Assembly (NCBI GenBank): GCA_900539855.1
Contig: UQDO01000015.1
Location: 1 to 40,164 of the forward strand
Origin: an uncultured Oscillospiraceae bacterium
GTDB taxonomy: Bacteria > Bacillota > Clostridia > Oscillospirales > Acutalibacteraceae
Direction of reading: 5' to 3'
DNA length: 40,164 nucleotides
Made by a program: the position numbers and the translations under genes
The notes under the pieces: generated by a model
The model's database searches: none
Seen by the model: only the letters and a program-made list of their open reading frames with translations
What the model was told of the DNA's origin: nothing
In this document: piece after piece, positions 14,122 through 24,100 of the stretch
Layout: each line of letters starts with the position of its first letter
Position numbering within the stretch: the stretch's first letter is position 1

Positions 14122-15966
14122 ATGAATTTATTCAAAAGATCATTAGCCGTTATTTTGCTTGCTGTAATGATGATAACCGTGTTTTCCGCCTGTAATGACT
14201 CAGGCGGAAACACGAGCAGCACGAGCAGCAATGCAACAGGCAGCGATCAGGTCGATGCCGACGATATCAGAAACGTATACATATCGAAGCAGGCAATATC
14301 GCTGTTTGATGCGGACAACAAACCGGCGTACCGAATTATCCGCTCGTCTGAATGCAGTGCGACGGTAAAAGACGCGGCTTTAAACATTTACCGTCTGGCA
14401 AAGAAGCAGCTCGATATTAAAATGAGCTGTATCGATGACTCTACCGAAAAGGGCGAGTGGCTCGAGATACTTGTCGGCGATACCAACCGTGAGGAGTCTA
14501 AAAAGGCTGCCGAGATACTTGAAAAGTATACCACCGGTAAAAGCGCAGATTATGCGATATGCCTTATCGACAACAGCGTTTGTATAGTCGGCTACTCCGA
14601 TGAGAGCGTCGCCGAGGGAGCTAAGTATTTCGCCGAGACTTATCTCAAGGAAGGTACGACCGAGATGGCTGGCGGCATATGCTACACATACAATGCACCT
14701 GTCAGCGCCTCTGTGACCATATGCGGCACCGATAAGCTGAAGGATATCAAAATTATCCGTCCCATATATAATGTAGGCTATCTTACCGAGGTAGAGACCG
14801 GGAAGCTTATCGATTATCTGCATGAAAGCACAGGCTATAAGATCGAAAAAATAAAGGATCAGGTAGCAAGAAACGACGGATCTTATGAGCTTGATCAGAC
14901 CCCTGTTTCGGAATGTGAAATTATAATCGGTAACTGTAAGCGTGACGGCGTTAACGTAATAGCTGACAAGGAAAAGTACGAAATACGCATTGAAGGCAAA
15001 AAGATATACATAAACGGCGGAAGCCCTTATGCCACATCAGCTGCCGTTACGGTCTTTACCGATATGGTGAAGAATAATAAAGTCATAACCGATTCAATGT
15101 CCATAGCAGAGGGAGACTATAAGGAAACGGTCAAGAATTATGATTCTTCGACCTATCTGAAACTAACCTGGCAGGATGAGTTTGAGGGTGAAGACTTTGA
15201 TCCGGTCTGGTATATGAGATGGGACGAGACCGCTTATGCCAAAAACGTAATAACCGGAAAACAGCCGTATCGCGGCAGCTCTAAGCTCAAAAACAACTAC
15301 GTTAAGGACAGCTGTCTTGTATATGAGTCAATAGAAACAGCTGATGCATACTACGGCGGCGGTCAGGATACGAGAGACCATTTTGCGTACCAGTACGGAT
15401 ACCTTGAAATATCGTCACTCCATCCGAAGGGCAGATCCTTCTGGACTGCGTTCTGGATGGGCGGAATAGCATTGAATGGCGATGAGTATTATCACACCGA
15501 GATCGACCTTGAGGAGGCTTTCGGTGAGGGTACATGGATCCAGGGCAACACATATGCATGGCCTAACAACGCAGTCTACAAATTTGATCCTGGCGCAAAG
15601 ACAATACACGTCAATAATAAGTACTATGCTCTTGACGAGCGCGGCTTCTGGCTTGATTTCCATACCTACGGATACTGGGCACTTGACTGCAAGACCGTCA
15701 AGTTCACCTGCGACGGTGTTGACTATGTTACCCAGTCTATAAGAGAGGGTGCGGAGCAGATGGTAATAGATCAGCCGCTTTACCTTAGAATAGGTGCGAC
15801 ACAGGGTGCTAACGAACGCGGCGGTACACCTTCGGACGATCCTTGGGAGTGGGAAAACTCAAGTACATACTATATCGACTGGATAGAGATATATCAGTTG
15901 AAAGGTATGAAGCAGTATGCAAAGGATGCAACCGGCACCTGGCGCGTCACAAGAGTGCAGGAATAA
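14122..15966 (+). CDS. GH16 endo-beta-glucanase lipoprotein with N-terminal accessory domain
   Basis: Surface-anchored retaining endo-glucanase, probably beta-1,3- or mixed-linkage-glucan specific. The 614-aa protein starts with a lipoprotein signal (MNLFKRSLAV..., FSAC, Cys24) and a Ser/Thr/Asn linker. Residues about 50-340 form two alpha/beta repeats with EILVGDTNREES and CEIIIGNCKRDG, resembling the N-terminal domain of alpha-glucuronidases and hexosaminidases. The catalytic GH16 domain begins near LTWQDEFEGEDFDPVW (about 350). The ExDxxE motif is complete: nucleophile Glu460, Asp462 and acid/base Glu465 in HTEIDLEE; FWTAFWMGG and YYIDWIEIYQ strands fit the family. SD AAAGGA at 14108-14113. 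Exact substrate is uncertain. Confidence 0.88.
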   Translation: MNLFKRSLAVILLAVMMITVFSACNDSGGNTSSTSSNATGSDQVDADDIRNVYISKQAISLFDADNKPAYRIIRSSECSATVKDAALNIYRLAKKQLDIKMSCIDDSTEKGEWLEILVGDTNREESKKAAEILEKYTTGKSADYAICLIDNSVCIVGYSDESVAEGAKYFAETYLKEGTTEMAGGICYTYNAPVSASVTICGTDKLKDIKIIRPIYNVGYLTEVETGKLIDYLHESTGYKIEKIKDQVARNDGSYELDQTPVSECEIIIGNCKRDGVNVIADKEKYEIRIEGKKIYINGGSPYATSAAVTVFTDMVKNNKVITDSMSIAEGDYKETVKNYDSSTYLKLTWQDEFEGEDFDPVWYMRWDETAYAKNVITGKQPYRGSSKLKNNYVKDSCLVYESIETADAYYGGGQDTRDHFAYQYGYLEISSLHPKGRSFWTAFWMGGIALNGDEYYHTEIDLEEAFGEGTWIQGNTYAWPNNAVYKFDPGAKTIHVNNKYYALDERGFWLDFHTYGYWALDCKTVKFTCDGVDYVTQSIREGAEQMVIDQPLYLRIGATQGANERGGTPSDDPWEWENSSTYYIDWIEIYQLKGMKQYAKDATGTWRVTRVQE

Positions 15967-15976
15967 AGGAGAGCAT

Positions 15977-18900
15977 ATGATGAATTTAAGAAAACTTCAT
16001 AAAGCGATCAGTATTTTGTGCGCTGCCCTCCTCATAGTATCGCTTGGTGCGATCGCTTTAAACGGCGTTACAAGCGCCTTCAGGGTGGGCGATACGCCTA
16101 CAGGATCGACAGTAAGGCTGACATTTGATAATAACAGCGGTGTGTCCGGCTTCTATGATGCAGCCATGAAGTATAACGGATATACTTCCGATCCGGAAAA
16201 CGGCAGCAATAGGGTGGTATTTGTTAATTCTTCAATGGGAACCTCACGCAGCATTGAAATAGGCAAGGACGACAGCGCCACAGCCGACCGCCTTGCGACC
16301 AACGCATTTTCAATGCAGTCGGGCGAGCAGTATGTCATATCCTTTGACTATAAGGTCAAGGCCGGCTCGTACAGCGCGAATAACATTATTCAACTGAGAC
16401 TGCTCAGAGGCAAAATGATAGACTATGCCGATTCAAAAGGCAATGTCATAACTCCGGGAAAGACTGTCCTTGCGACCGATTTCTCAAACTTTAAGATCAC
16501 CGCAGAAAACGGAACACTGATGTCTGACGGCAAGGTATACAAACTTGATTCAGACTCAAAGTGGCTCCACGCCGAGGTCACGGTCACGGCTCCTGCCAAT
16601 ATGAACGGAGCGGATCACCTCTATTTACAGGTCAATTCGAATGCGAACTGTGACGAAACGGTTTACTTTGATAACTTCTATATAGACCGTGTCGGCGATA
16701 ACGGCGAGGATCTCAATAACGAGTTTGTTTTCGACTTCAAATCGGCTGACGGTACGAAATGGAATCCTTTGGATCACAAGGTGTTTGCTCACAGCTCTGA
16801 AGATAAGGGTAAGCTTTCATTTGTAGCTGACGACGGCGCACATTTTACTACTAAGGCCGATGTTAAGCCGGATACCAACACAGGCTGGAGACAGCTGCTC
16901 GCGGTATACGATGCCGATAACGGCGGTTACTTCAAATTTTTGAAGGACACGACCTATGCCGTCACCGTTAAATATAAGTTGTCGACCCTTTCGAGTAAAA
17001 GCGCTTCGCTTGCCGTAAGCGCAACGACTGCGGAGTCACAGGATAAGCATAAGGCTCCCGGCGAAAAGGGCGCATGGCACACTGTGTGCTGTATAGGCTG
17101 GACCGATAATCTGACCGCTGTAAACAGCGATTGGCAGTATTACACCGCTGTTTTCAATTCGACCGATAAGGGAGTTGCCGACGGTTGGCTCTACCTTACT
17201 GCAAGCGGCAGTGATAATCAGCCCAATACATTTACCGTTGAGTCGGTTACAGTCAAAGAGGTAAGATATAAAGACGGAGTCGGAGCCGTACGTTTTGAGA
17301 GCAACGGCGGCGATTATGCCGCACCGGTGCTCGGCAAGATAGGCTCAAAGGTGACTCTCCCGTCGGACATTAAAAACGGGAACAAAGCCCTTGCGGGATG
17401 GTACACCGATCCCGAATGCAAGACCGGTTATGTCGGTTACGAATATCAGTTAACAAGCACCGGCACAACGCTTTATGCGCGTTGGAGCAGTTCGGTCATA
17501 ACTGTAACAAAAAACAATAGCGGAATAATCACTAAGGAAACCTGCGCGGCAGGTACAGCAATTCCGAGACCTGTACGTCCCGAACAGTCAATGTTCTTTG
17601 AAGGCTGGTATACCGATCTTACATTTAAGAATAAGATCACCGAATATCCCGATCAGGACATATATCTTTATGCAAAATATAATGCAACATTTTTAGGATT
17701 TAATGAGAGCGGAGTAACCGACAGTTCAAATAATGCCTACAGCATTATTGCCGATCCGGACGATCCTTCAAACAGCTGCATTAAGTTTTCGTCACCAAAG
17801 GGCTCGACCAACAATATAGAATTGGGTATGTACGATGCGACCGGTTCAAAAGCATTCAGATTAAAAGCTAAAACGACCTACACAATAAGCGCAAAGGTCA
17901 AGGTACTGCCAGGTATGAAGGGCGGGGAGCTTAAATTAATGCAGGGCAGCCAGTCTGTCTATAATCCCGCCCGTCCAAAGCTTGTTATCAGCGGCTTTAA
18001 TTACCGTTGGAACAATGTTACCGGAGAATCAGGAACAGATTGGATCACCGTAACAGGCAGCTTCACCACAGGTGACACCCTTTACACCGACGAGATTTAT
18101 TACATTTCAGCCGATAAGTTGTATTTCGGTCTCAGCGGTCTGCCCGACGGCGGAAGCGCCAATGACGTTCCTGCATCGATACTTATTGATGATGTCCTTA
18201 TAAGTGAACTCAGCGATACTGTACCTGAAGGTGCGGTTGCCATATTCTTTGAGAACAACTTCGGCAAGGTAAACACCATTTACGGCTATCCGGGCGAAGA
18301 ACTTATACTTCCTGTTCCGGACAAGGTGACCGCCAGACGTTTTGTCGGCTGGTTCACCGATAAGCAGCTGTACAATCAGTATACCGAAACGGTTTTCGGC
18401 AACGAAAGTATTACGCTTTACGCCAAGTGGCAGTCTGAGGACTGGATATGTGATTTTGAGAATTTCAATGCCTCGCTGCTCGGTAAGGCTTTTGAACTTG
18501 TGACCGAGAACGGAAACACCTACATGAAGTATCGCGGCGATAACAAAACCTCTGATTCGAGAACGGTATTCAACAATGCCGGCGTATCTTTTGCAGGCTA
18601 TCACGGAAACGAATACATAGTTGAGTTTGATTATCGCCTGAAAAGCTCTGATTCGACATTCAAAGCACTTTTCATGCAGTCGGCAAGCGGCAACGCCTGG
18701 GCCACTGCTACCAGCGTTGAAGAAATAACGGGACGTCTGTCAGGCGGATCTGCATGGCAGAAGGCCTCGATATCTATGACTGCAAAGGCAAATACCAATA
18801 ACCTGAGCTTTTTCAATATTTCAATTAAGGGCGCCGCGGAGCTTGATATCGACAATGTCGTGTTTAAGACCGTAAGCGATCATTCGTCCAACTACGGCAG

Positions 18901-19729
18901 CACATCGGTCGTATTTGAGACCGGCTGCGATATCAAGGCTGATCCTGCTTTCGGCGATCCGGGCGACACCTTCAGATTCCCCGAGCTTACAAAGGCAGGC
19001 TATACCTTTGCAGGTTGGTATGAGGATGCGTCGTACATGACGCCGTGCAGCAGTAATGAATTTGACAAAAATCCCAAGACGCTGTATGCCAAATGGTTTA
19101 TAGGCAATGTAAATGAAGGATTTGAAAACCTGCCGAGTGATATTGTTAAGGTCCTTGCAACCTGCTACAGCTTCAATACACCCGACTCTCCTACATATAA
19201 GGCAGAGGGTATAAGAAGCGGAAGCACCTCCATTTTCCGTGACGGTACGCAGACCGCAACAAGAAGCTTTGCACTTTGCCGCGACACTTCGTCAATGCTG
19301 AAACAGGGCGGCCAGTATACTCTTACCTTCTATGTCAAGCCCACAAGCGTTACCGATTCAGCAGGCACGATCTCGCTTGCCGGTGTAAGCGTTAACACGA
19401 GACTTACCAAGCCGAACACCACCGAAAAGATAATCGATTACGGAAATCTTAAGGTCGGAGAGTGGAACAGGATAACTTATACATTTACCGCTAAGGATAA
19501 CTACATAGGACTTATGACGGTCGGCGGAGCTGATATGTATTTTGACGACTTTAATGTCGCTCTTACGGGCTATACAGGTTCTTCGACCGGTGACTCAAGT
19601 GTTCCGGCGGTCGTATTCATAACTCTGGCATTTGCGGCGGCGGCAGTATTTGTTATAAACAGTATAATCTCACACAGCTACCCCTGTTGTAAGGGTAAGA
19701 ATGGAGCAGCATATGAAAATATCATTTAA
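15977..19729 (+). CDS. Giant surface protein: alternating jelly-roll modules and B-repeats, TM-anchored
   Basis: Unnamed 1250-aa surface protein. Signal peptide to about residue 34. It then alternates beta-sandwich modules with short InlB-type (Listeria-Bacteroides, Flg_new-like) B-repeats. Two jelly-rolls span about 36-430, the first ending ETVYFDNFYIDRV. B-repeats follow with the hallmark AGWYTDPECK...LYARW, EGWYTDLTFK...LYAKY, VGWFTDKQLY...LYAKW and AGWYEDASY...LYAKW, with further jelly-rolls between and after them (ASILIDDVLI, AELDIDNVVF, ADMYFDDFNV). The C-terminus is GYTGSSTGDSSVP, a hydrophobic helix and a short tail, like a degenerate sorting signal or TM anchor. No catalytic motif is seen. 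The ATGATG start has AAAGGAG upstream; the second ATG (15980) is equally possible. It overlaps the next gene by 17 nt. Confidence 0.82.
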   Translation: MMNLRKLHKAISILCAALLIVSLGAIALNGVTSAFRVGDTPTGSTVRLTFDNNSGVSGFYDAAMKYNGYTSDPENGSNRVVFVNSSMGTSRSIEIGKDDSATADRLATNAFSMQSGEQYVISFDYKVKAGSYSANNIIQLRLLRGKMIDYADSKGNVITPGKTVLATDFSNFKITAENGTLMSDGKVYKLDSDSKWLHAEVTVTAPANMNGADHLYLQVNSNANCDETVYFDNFYIDRVGDNGEDLNNEFVFDFKSADGTKWNPLDHKVFAHSSEDKGKLSFVADDGAHFTTKADVKPDTNTGWRQLLAVYDADNGGYFKFLKDTTYAVTVKYKLSTLSSKSASLAVSATTAESQDKHKAPGEKGAWHTVCCIGWTDNLTAVNSDWQYYTAVFNSTDKGVADGWLYLTASGSDNQPNTFTVESVTVKEVRYKDGVGAVRFESNGGDYAAPVLGKIGSKVTLPSDIKNGNKALAGWYTDPECKTGYVGYEYQLTSTGTTLYARWSSSVITVTKNNSGIITKETCAAGTAIPRPVRPEQSMFFEGWYTDLTFKNKITEYPDQDIYLYAKYNATFLGFNESGVTDSSNNAYSIIADPDDPSNSCIKFSSPKGSTNNIELGMYDATGSKAFRLKAKTTYTISAKVKVLPGMKGGELKLMQGSQSVYNPARPKLVISGFNYRWNNVTGESGTDWITVTGSFTTGDTLYTDEIYYISADKLYFGLSGLPDGGSANDVPASILIDDVLISELSDTVPEGAVAIFFENNFGKVNTIYGYPGEELILPVPDKVTARRFVGWFTDKQLYNQYTETVFGNESITLYAKWQSEDWICDFENFNASLLGKAFELVTENGNTYMKYRGDNKTSDSRTVFNNAGVSFAGYHGNEYIVEFDYRLKSSDSTFKALFMQSASGNAWATATSVEEITGRLSGGSAWQKASISMTAKANTNNLSFFNISIKGAAELDIDNVVFKTVSDHSSNYGSTSVVFETGCDIKADPAFGDPGDTFRFPELTKAGYTFAGWYEDASYMTPCSSNEFDKNPKTLYAKWFIGNVNEGFENLPSDIVKVLATCYSFNTPDSPTYKAEGIRSGSTSIFRDGTQTATRSFALCRDTSSMLKQGGQYTLTFYVKPTSVTDSAGTISLAGVSVNTRLTKPNTTEKIIDYGNLKVGEWNRITYTFTAKDNYIGLMTVGGADMYFDDFNVALTGYTGSSTGDSSVPAVVFITLAFAAAAVFVINSIISHSYPCCKGKNGAAYENII

Positions 19730-21119
19730 AAAAGTTATAAGCTCACTGTTTATCGCCTGCACGATCCTCGGAGCTCTTGCCGGATGTAGCGGCAGCGGCA
19801 AAGATTCAAGCAGCGGCGGCAGTGCTGCCGCTTCTGCCGGAAGCAACTCATCGGGAGCCATAAAGGTTCCGGGCAAGGACGTTGCTGCCGATTCAAAGTA
19901 TGCCGATCCGGATTGGGATCCGTATGCAAGCATGCCGGAGAGCATTAAGGGCTCTACAGTCAGATTTGCTACATGGCGTGACCATACTCAGTCCGAGGGT
20001 GCGCTTGCGCTCAGCACGATAAATGACGATATCGGCATAAAGGTCGAGCTGTTTATGGTTCCTCAGTCAAATTATATTCAGAACCTTCAGGCCAAAATTG
20101 CATCAGGCGATATCCCGGATGTCTGTCTTTCAAATGAAGGTGATCAGTCTTTTCCGCTTACGATGCAGATTTTGCAGCCTATCAACAAGTGCTCGACCAT
20201 CGATCTTAACGAGCCGTTCTGGGATCAGGGAATGATAGCAAGGAGCACCTTCAATGGTGACATCTATATGCTCAACTCAATAGGCTCACCGTGGGTCGGT
20301 GCCGACTTCGTTTACTACAATAAGAACCTGTTTGAAGAAAACGGCATAAAGACTCCTCAGCAATACTATGATGAGGGCGAATGGACCCTTGACAACCTCA
20401 AGAAGGTGCTCAAGGATGTCAAATCCATAGGCAGCAACTATCAAGGCGGTATGATGACGCCTCAGATGATAACCGCTATATATGACACGGCATTCATCAA
20501 ATACGATTACAAGACCGGAATTTTCTCAAACAATGTAAACGATCCGAACCTTGTAAAGGCGTATCAGTGGTATGCCGATGTCAGAGATGAGGGCTTACTC
20601 GGAGGAAGCTATCAGAAATTTATGCAGGGCCTTACTGGTATCGTTATAACCGATTCTTTCGGACTCCGTAAGGAAGGCTATTTCAAGGAAATGTCTGCTG
20701 ATGACATAGGATATGTTTATCTGCCGACCGTTGATATCGGCGGTAAGCAGATGTTTTCTTCAAACTACCGTATGTACGGTATCGTAGCCGGTGCCAAGAA
20801 TCCGGATGCAGGAGCGTACTTCATCCGCTACTGGCTCGATAATGAAAACTATGACCTTACCCAGCTTTGCATAACTGCTGATGCGACCCAGTTCTACCTT
20901 GATATAGGCAATCACCCTGCCGATGAAAAATTCTACAGCTTTGATGAAGCAGGCAGCGTTTCGATAGGCAGCAGAAACGATACGGCATTCACAAGCCCTG
21001 TTACAGGCGCACCTGCGGCACAGGTTAAAACAAAGATCCAGTCGGTCTCCAATCTTGTTGACACTGCAGTAAAGAATTTGAACGAGATCGTAAGTAAATC
21101 AACAGCCGCTTATAACTGA
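19713..21119 (+). CDS. Orphan sugar-type ABC solute-binding lipoprotein (family 1)
   Basis: Extracellular ligand-binding lipoprotein of 468 aa. Lipobox LAGC with Cys25, then a Ser/Gly/Ala-rich tether (about 26-52). The mature domain has the family 1 pattern: VRFATWRDH, NLQAKIASGDIPDV near the first hinge, DFVYYNKNLFEENGIKTPQ, and later YRMYGIVAGAKNPDAGAYFIRYWL. No permease or ATPase is adjacent, so it either uses a transporter encoded elsewhere or acts as a sensor or surface glycan binder. The start is ATG 19713 with GGAG at 19703-19706, inside the 3' end of the upstream surface-protein gene, so the two are translationally coupled. Substrate unknown; context suggests an oligosaccharide. Confidence 0.88.
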   Translation: MKISFKKVISSLFIACTILGALAGCSGSGKDSSSGGSAAASAGSNSSGAIKVPGKDVAADSKYADPDWDPYASMPESIKGSTVRFATWRDHTQSEGALALSTINDDIGIKVELFMVPQSNYIQNLQAKIASGDIPDVCLSNEGDQSFPLTMQILQPINKCSTIDLNEPFWDQGMIARSTFNGDIYMLNSIGSPWVGADFVYYNKNLFEENGIKTPQQYYDEGEWTLDNLKKVLKDVKSIGSNYQGGMMTPQMITAIYDTAFIKYDYKTGIFSNNVNDPNLVKAYQWYADVRDEGLLGGSYQKFMQGLTGIVITDSFGLRKEGYFKEMSADDIGYVYLPTVDIGGKQMFSSNYRMYGIVAGAKNPDAGAYFIRYWLDNENYDLTQLCITADATQFYLDIGNHPADEKFYSFDEAGSVSIGSRNDTAFTSPVTGAPAAQVKTKIQSVSNLVDTAVKNLNEIVSKSTAAYN

Positions 21120-21143
21120 TAAAAATTATTAAGAGGTTTTACC

Positions 21144-24100
21144 ATGAGATCTAAATTATTTACAAAGATCGTCAGCATGATATCGGCAGTGGGCATTGTT
21201 GCATCACTTGTCACCGTGCTGGCTGTATCTGATCTGAGCGCGGCAGGAAGCGTATATTACCTCAATAATGCCGGCAGCGTCACGACCGTTTCGCTTGAAA
21301 ACGGCGCGGCTCTGCCGACGCCTGAGGCGCCGATACCTGCAATGCCGTTCAAGGGTTGGTACAACAAGGATCTGTCACAGAAATACACGACAGCCGGAGA
21401 CAATACGAGCCTTTACGCCGTGTGGGAGTCAAACGTGCTTTCCTTTGACGACGGTACCGGACTTTATCATCCGCATAACGGCGAGGGCGGATATTCAAAG
21501 CTCGGTCAGGTCGGCGGCATGACGCCGCATACCGTGACCGATGACCCTACCGGTTCAGCGACCAATAAGGTCATGTACCTGAACCTTACAGGCAACAAAA
21601 ACAATACCAACATGGCTTTCCTCTCGGTCAGTGGGACCGAAAAAGGACTTGAGCTTGCGTCAAACACAAAATATGTGCTCGCTTTCAGGTATTATATACC
21701 GACCAGCACATCAAGCAGTATTCAGGTCCAGTTCCGCGGCGCGGTAGCTGAGGGCGTGGGCAAATCAGGCGGTAAGGCGGCGACTCCTTACACCCAGATG
21801 ACATTTACAGGTGTTACATCAGGCTGGCAGGATGCATCGCTTACCTTTACCACCGGTGATACCGCGCAGTTCCCACTCCTTATGATGAATGTTTATGATT
21901 ACACCGGTTCGTCCAAGATATATATTGATGATATCGCACTTTCAGCAATAAGCGATCCGGAAAAGACTTATACCTTCAATAATCGCGGCACAGTATCAGA
22001 GACTACGCTCAGTCTCGGTGCCGGTCTGCCGGAGGTTAAATCGTCCACATTCCTTGGCTGGTATGACAAGTCGCTTACATACCGCTTTGTATCGGCTCCT
22101 GTATACGGTACCGAGCTGTATGCGAAATACGACGGCGTATTGCTTGATTTTGACAGCGACGGGATCTTTAATCCGAACAACACTTCGGGCAAAGATGTCA
22201 CACTGTCAAGGTCTGACGCCGCTCCCGGTGTTACCGGCTCGGCGCTCCTTGCGGATCTGAGCGGTGTAACGGGCACAGTCAATGTCGGTCTTGAGGGTGC
22301 AGTCGGCTCCGGTTCAGGACTTACACTTACCGACGGTAAGATGTATAAACTGAGATTCAGATATTATGCTGAAAATGTAAGTGCTGACGGCGTCAGCATA
22401 AAGATCGGCTCGTCTTCAATAGACGGCGTCGGCAGGACCGGCGGTACTAAAAATGACAGCCTCTCAGGTGGAGAAGTGATCGTTACAGCTGCAAACGCAG
22501 GCAAGTGGGTCGATGCAGAAACCGTATTTACATATTCGGCGGCATCAAATAACGAAAAGTCATATGTTATTCTGATGGTGCGTGACAACGCTTCGTCACC
22601 TGCCGCAAAGGTGTGGATAGACGATGTTGACATCAGACCTTATGCGGTCGATGTTACGGTGCCTGATTTTGTTATGGACTTTGAAAACGGATTCAAGTGG
22701 AGCGTTGATGCTGCAAACAGATACAGCGAAAACAGCTCAGGCGATTCCAACTTTGACGATAACGATACTTCTCTCGGCAGCAATTACGTTTCACGCGGAC
22801 AGTTGAAAACCGAGGACGGAAACACCTTCTTCAACGTCAAGAACTTCCGCAATCGCAACGGATATTACCGTTTTGCAATAGATGACGGAAGCCGTCTGTT
22901 CGAGACGGTCGCCGGCGGAATTTACAGGGTATCATTTGATTATCGCCTTAACTACTGCCATGATGCCACATCGATAGGTGTTGCCTGCCTTGAGCCTAAC
23001 AGCAACAGGCTGAGACCTATCGCGACCGTTGCTTCTTTCAAGCGCGGCGATGCGAACGGCTGGCAGCATGCAGATGTCACATTCTACTGCACATCTGATG
23101 ACCTTAAAAATCTTGTGATATTTGATTACAGTGAGATAAGCATACCGGTCGAATATGCTACCGATATAGACTTTGATAACGTTGTTGTCAAGACATATTC
23201 GACATCGGGCGACAAGACCGTTATAACCTTTGACTCAAAGGGCGGCAGCGCATGCGAACCGCTCCTTGTTGAGGACAATACCAGAGCAAGCGCTCTCCCT
23301 GTACCTTCAAAGTACGGCTACGATTTCCTCGGATGGAAATTCGACACCGCACTGGGAACCGAAAGCCTTGACGAGGGCATGCTCATTGAGCACGGTCAGA
23401 TAGACGCTTATGCCACATGGAAGATCAACGACAGTTTTGTCGAGCTGTCGTTCAAGACCAATGTTCCTGATTACGACAACACAGTTCAGCCAATAATGGT
23501 CAAGAAGGGCGAGCCGATAGACAATATGCCGGCTGATCCCTCGATATCAAACCATGAGTTTGTGGGCTGGTATCTTGACCCCAACTTTAAAACGGCTCTT
23601 AATAAGAGTTCAGCTCCTTCGGTTTCGGGCACGGTATATGCGAAGTGGAAAGTACATGAAAATGTTCTTACCGCCGACCAGTATCCTACCGAATACTTTA
23701 AGAAGCTTGAATATGCTTCAGACCGTTGGAGCATAGTTGCTGATCCCGAGACCGGGAACAAGGTCTGGCGCTATTCGTTTGCCGACGGCAGCAACCAGAG
23801 CACGACGGCGACTACCAGATTTACTCTTTCTGACGGCGTCAACCGTATGAGAGCCTTCCCGGGTTCAAAATATACCGTTAAGATCAGGTATAAAATGCTT
23901 GAGATCAAGTCTGACGTCGTTCAGTTCAACGTGACTACCGCCACCGAAAAGGCAACGTGGACTAACAACAGCAATTCGACCTATCTGTCAGCCGATACTG
24001 CGACAGACGGCAAGTGGAAAGAGGTCACGTTCACATTCAATGCGACCTATAAGAACGGTCTTGAGGATTCAAACTATATCGCTATCGGTGCCTACGGCAA

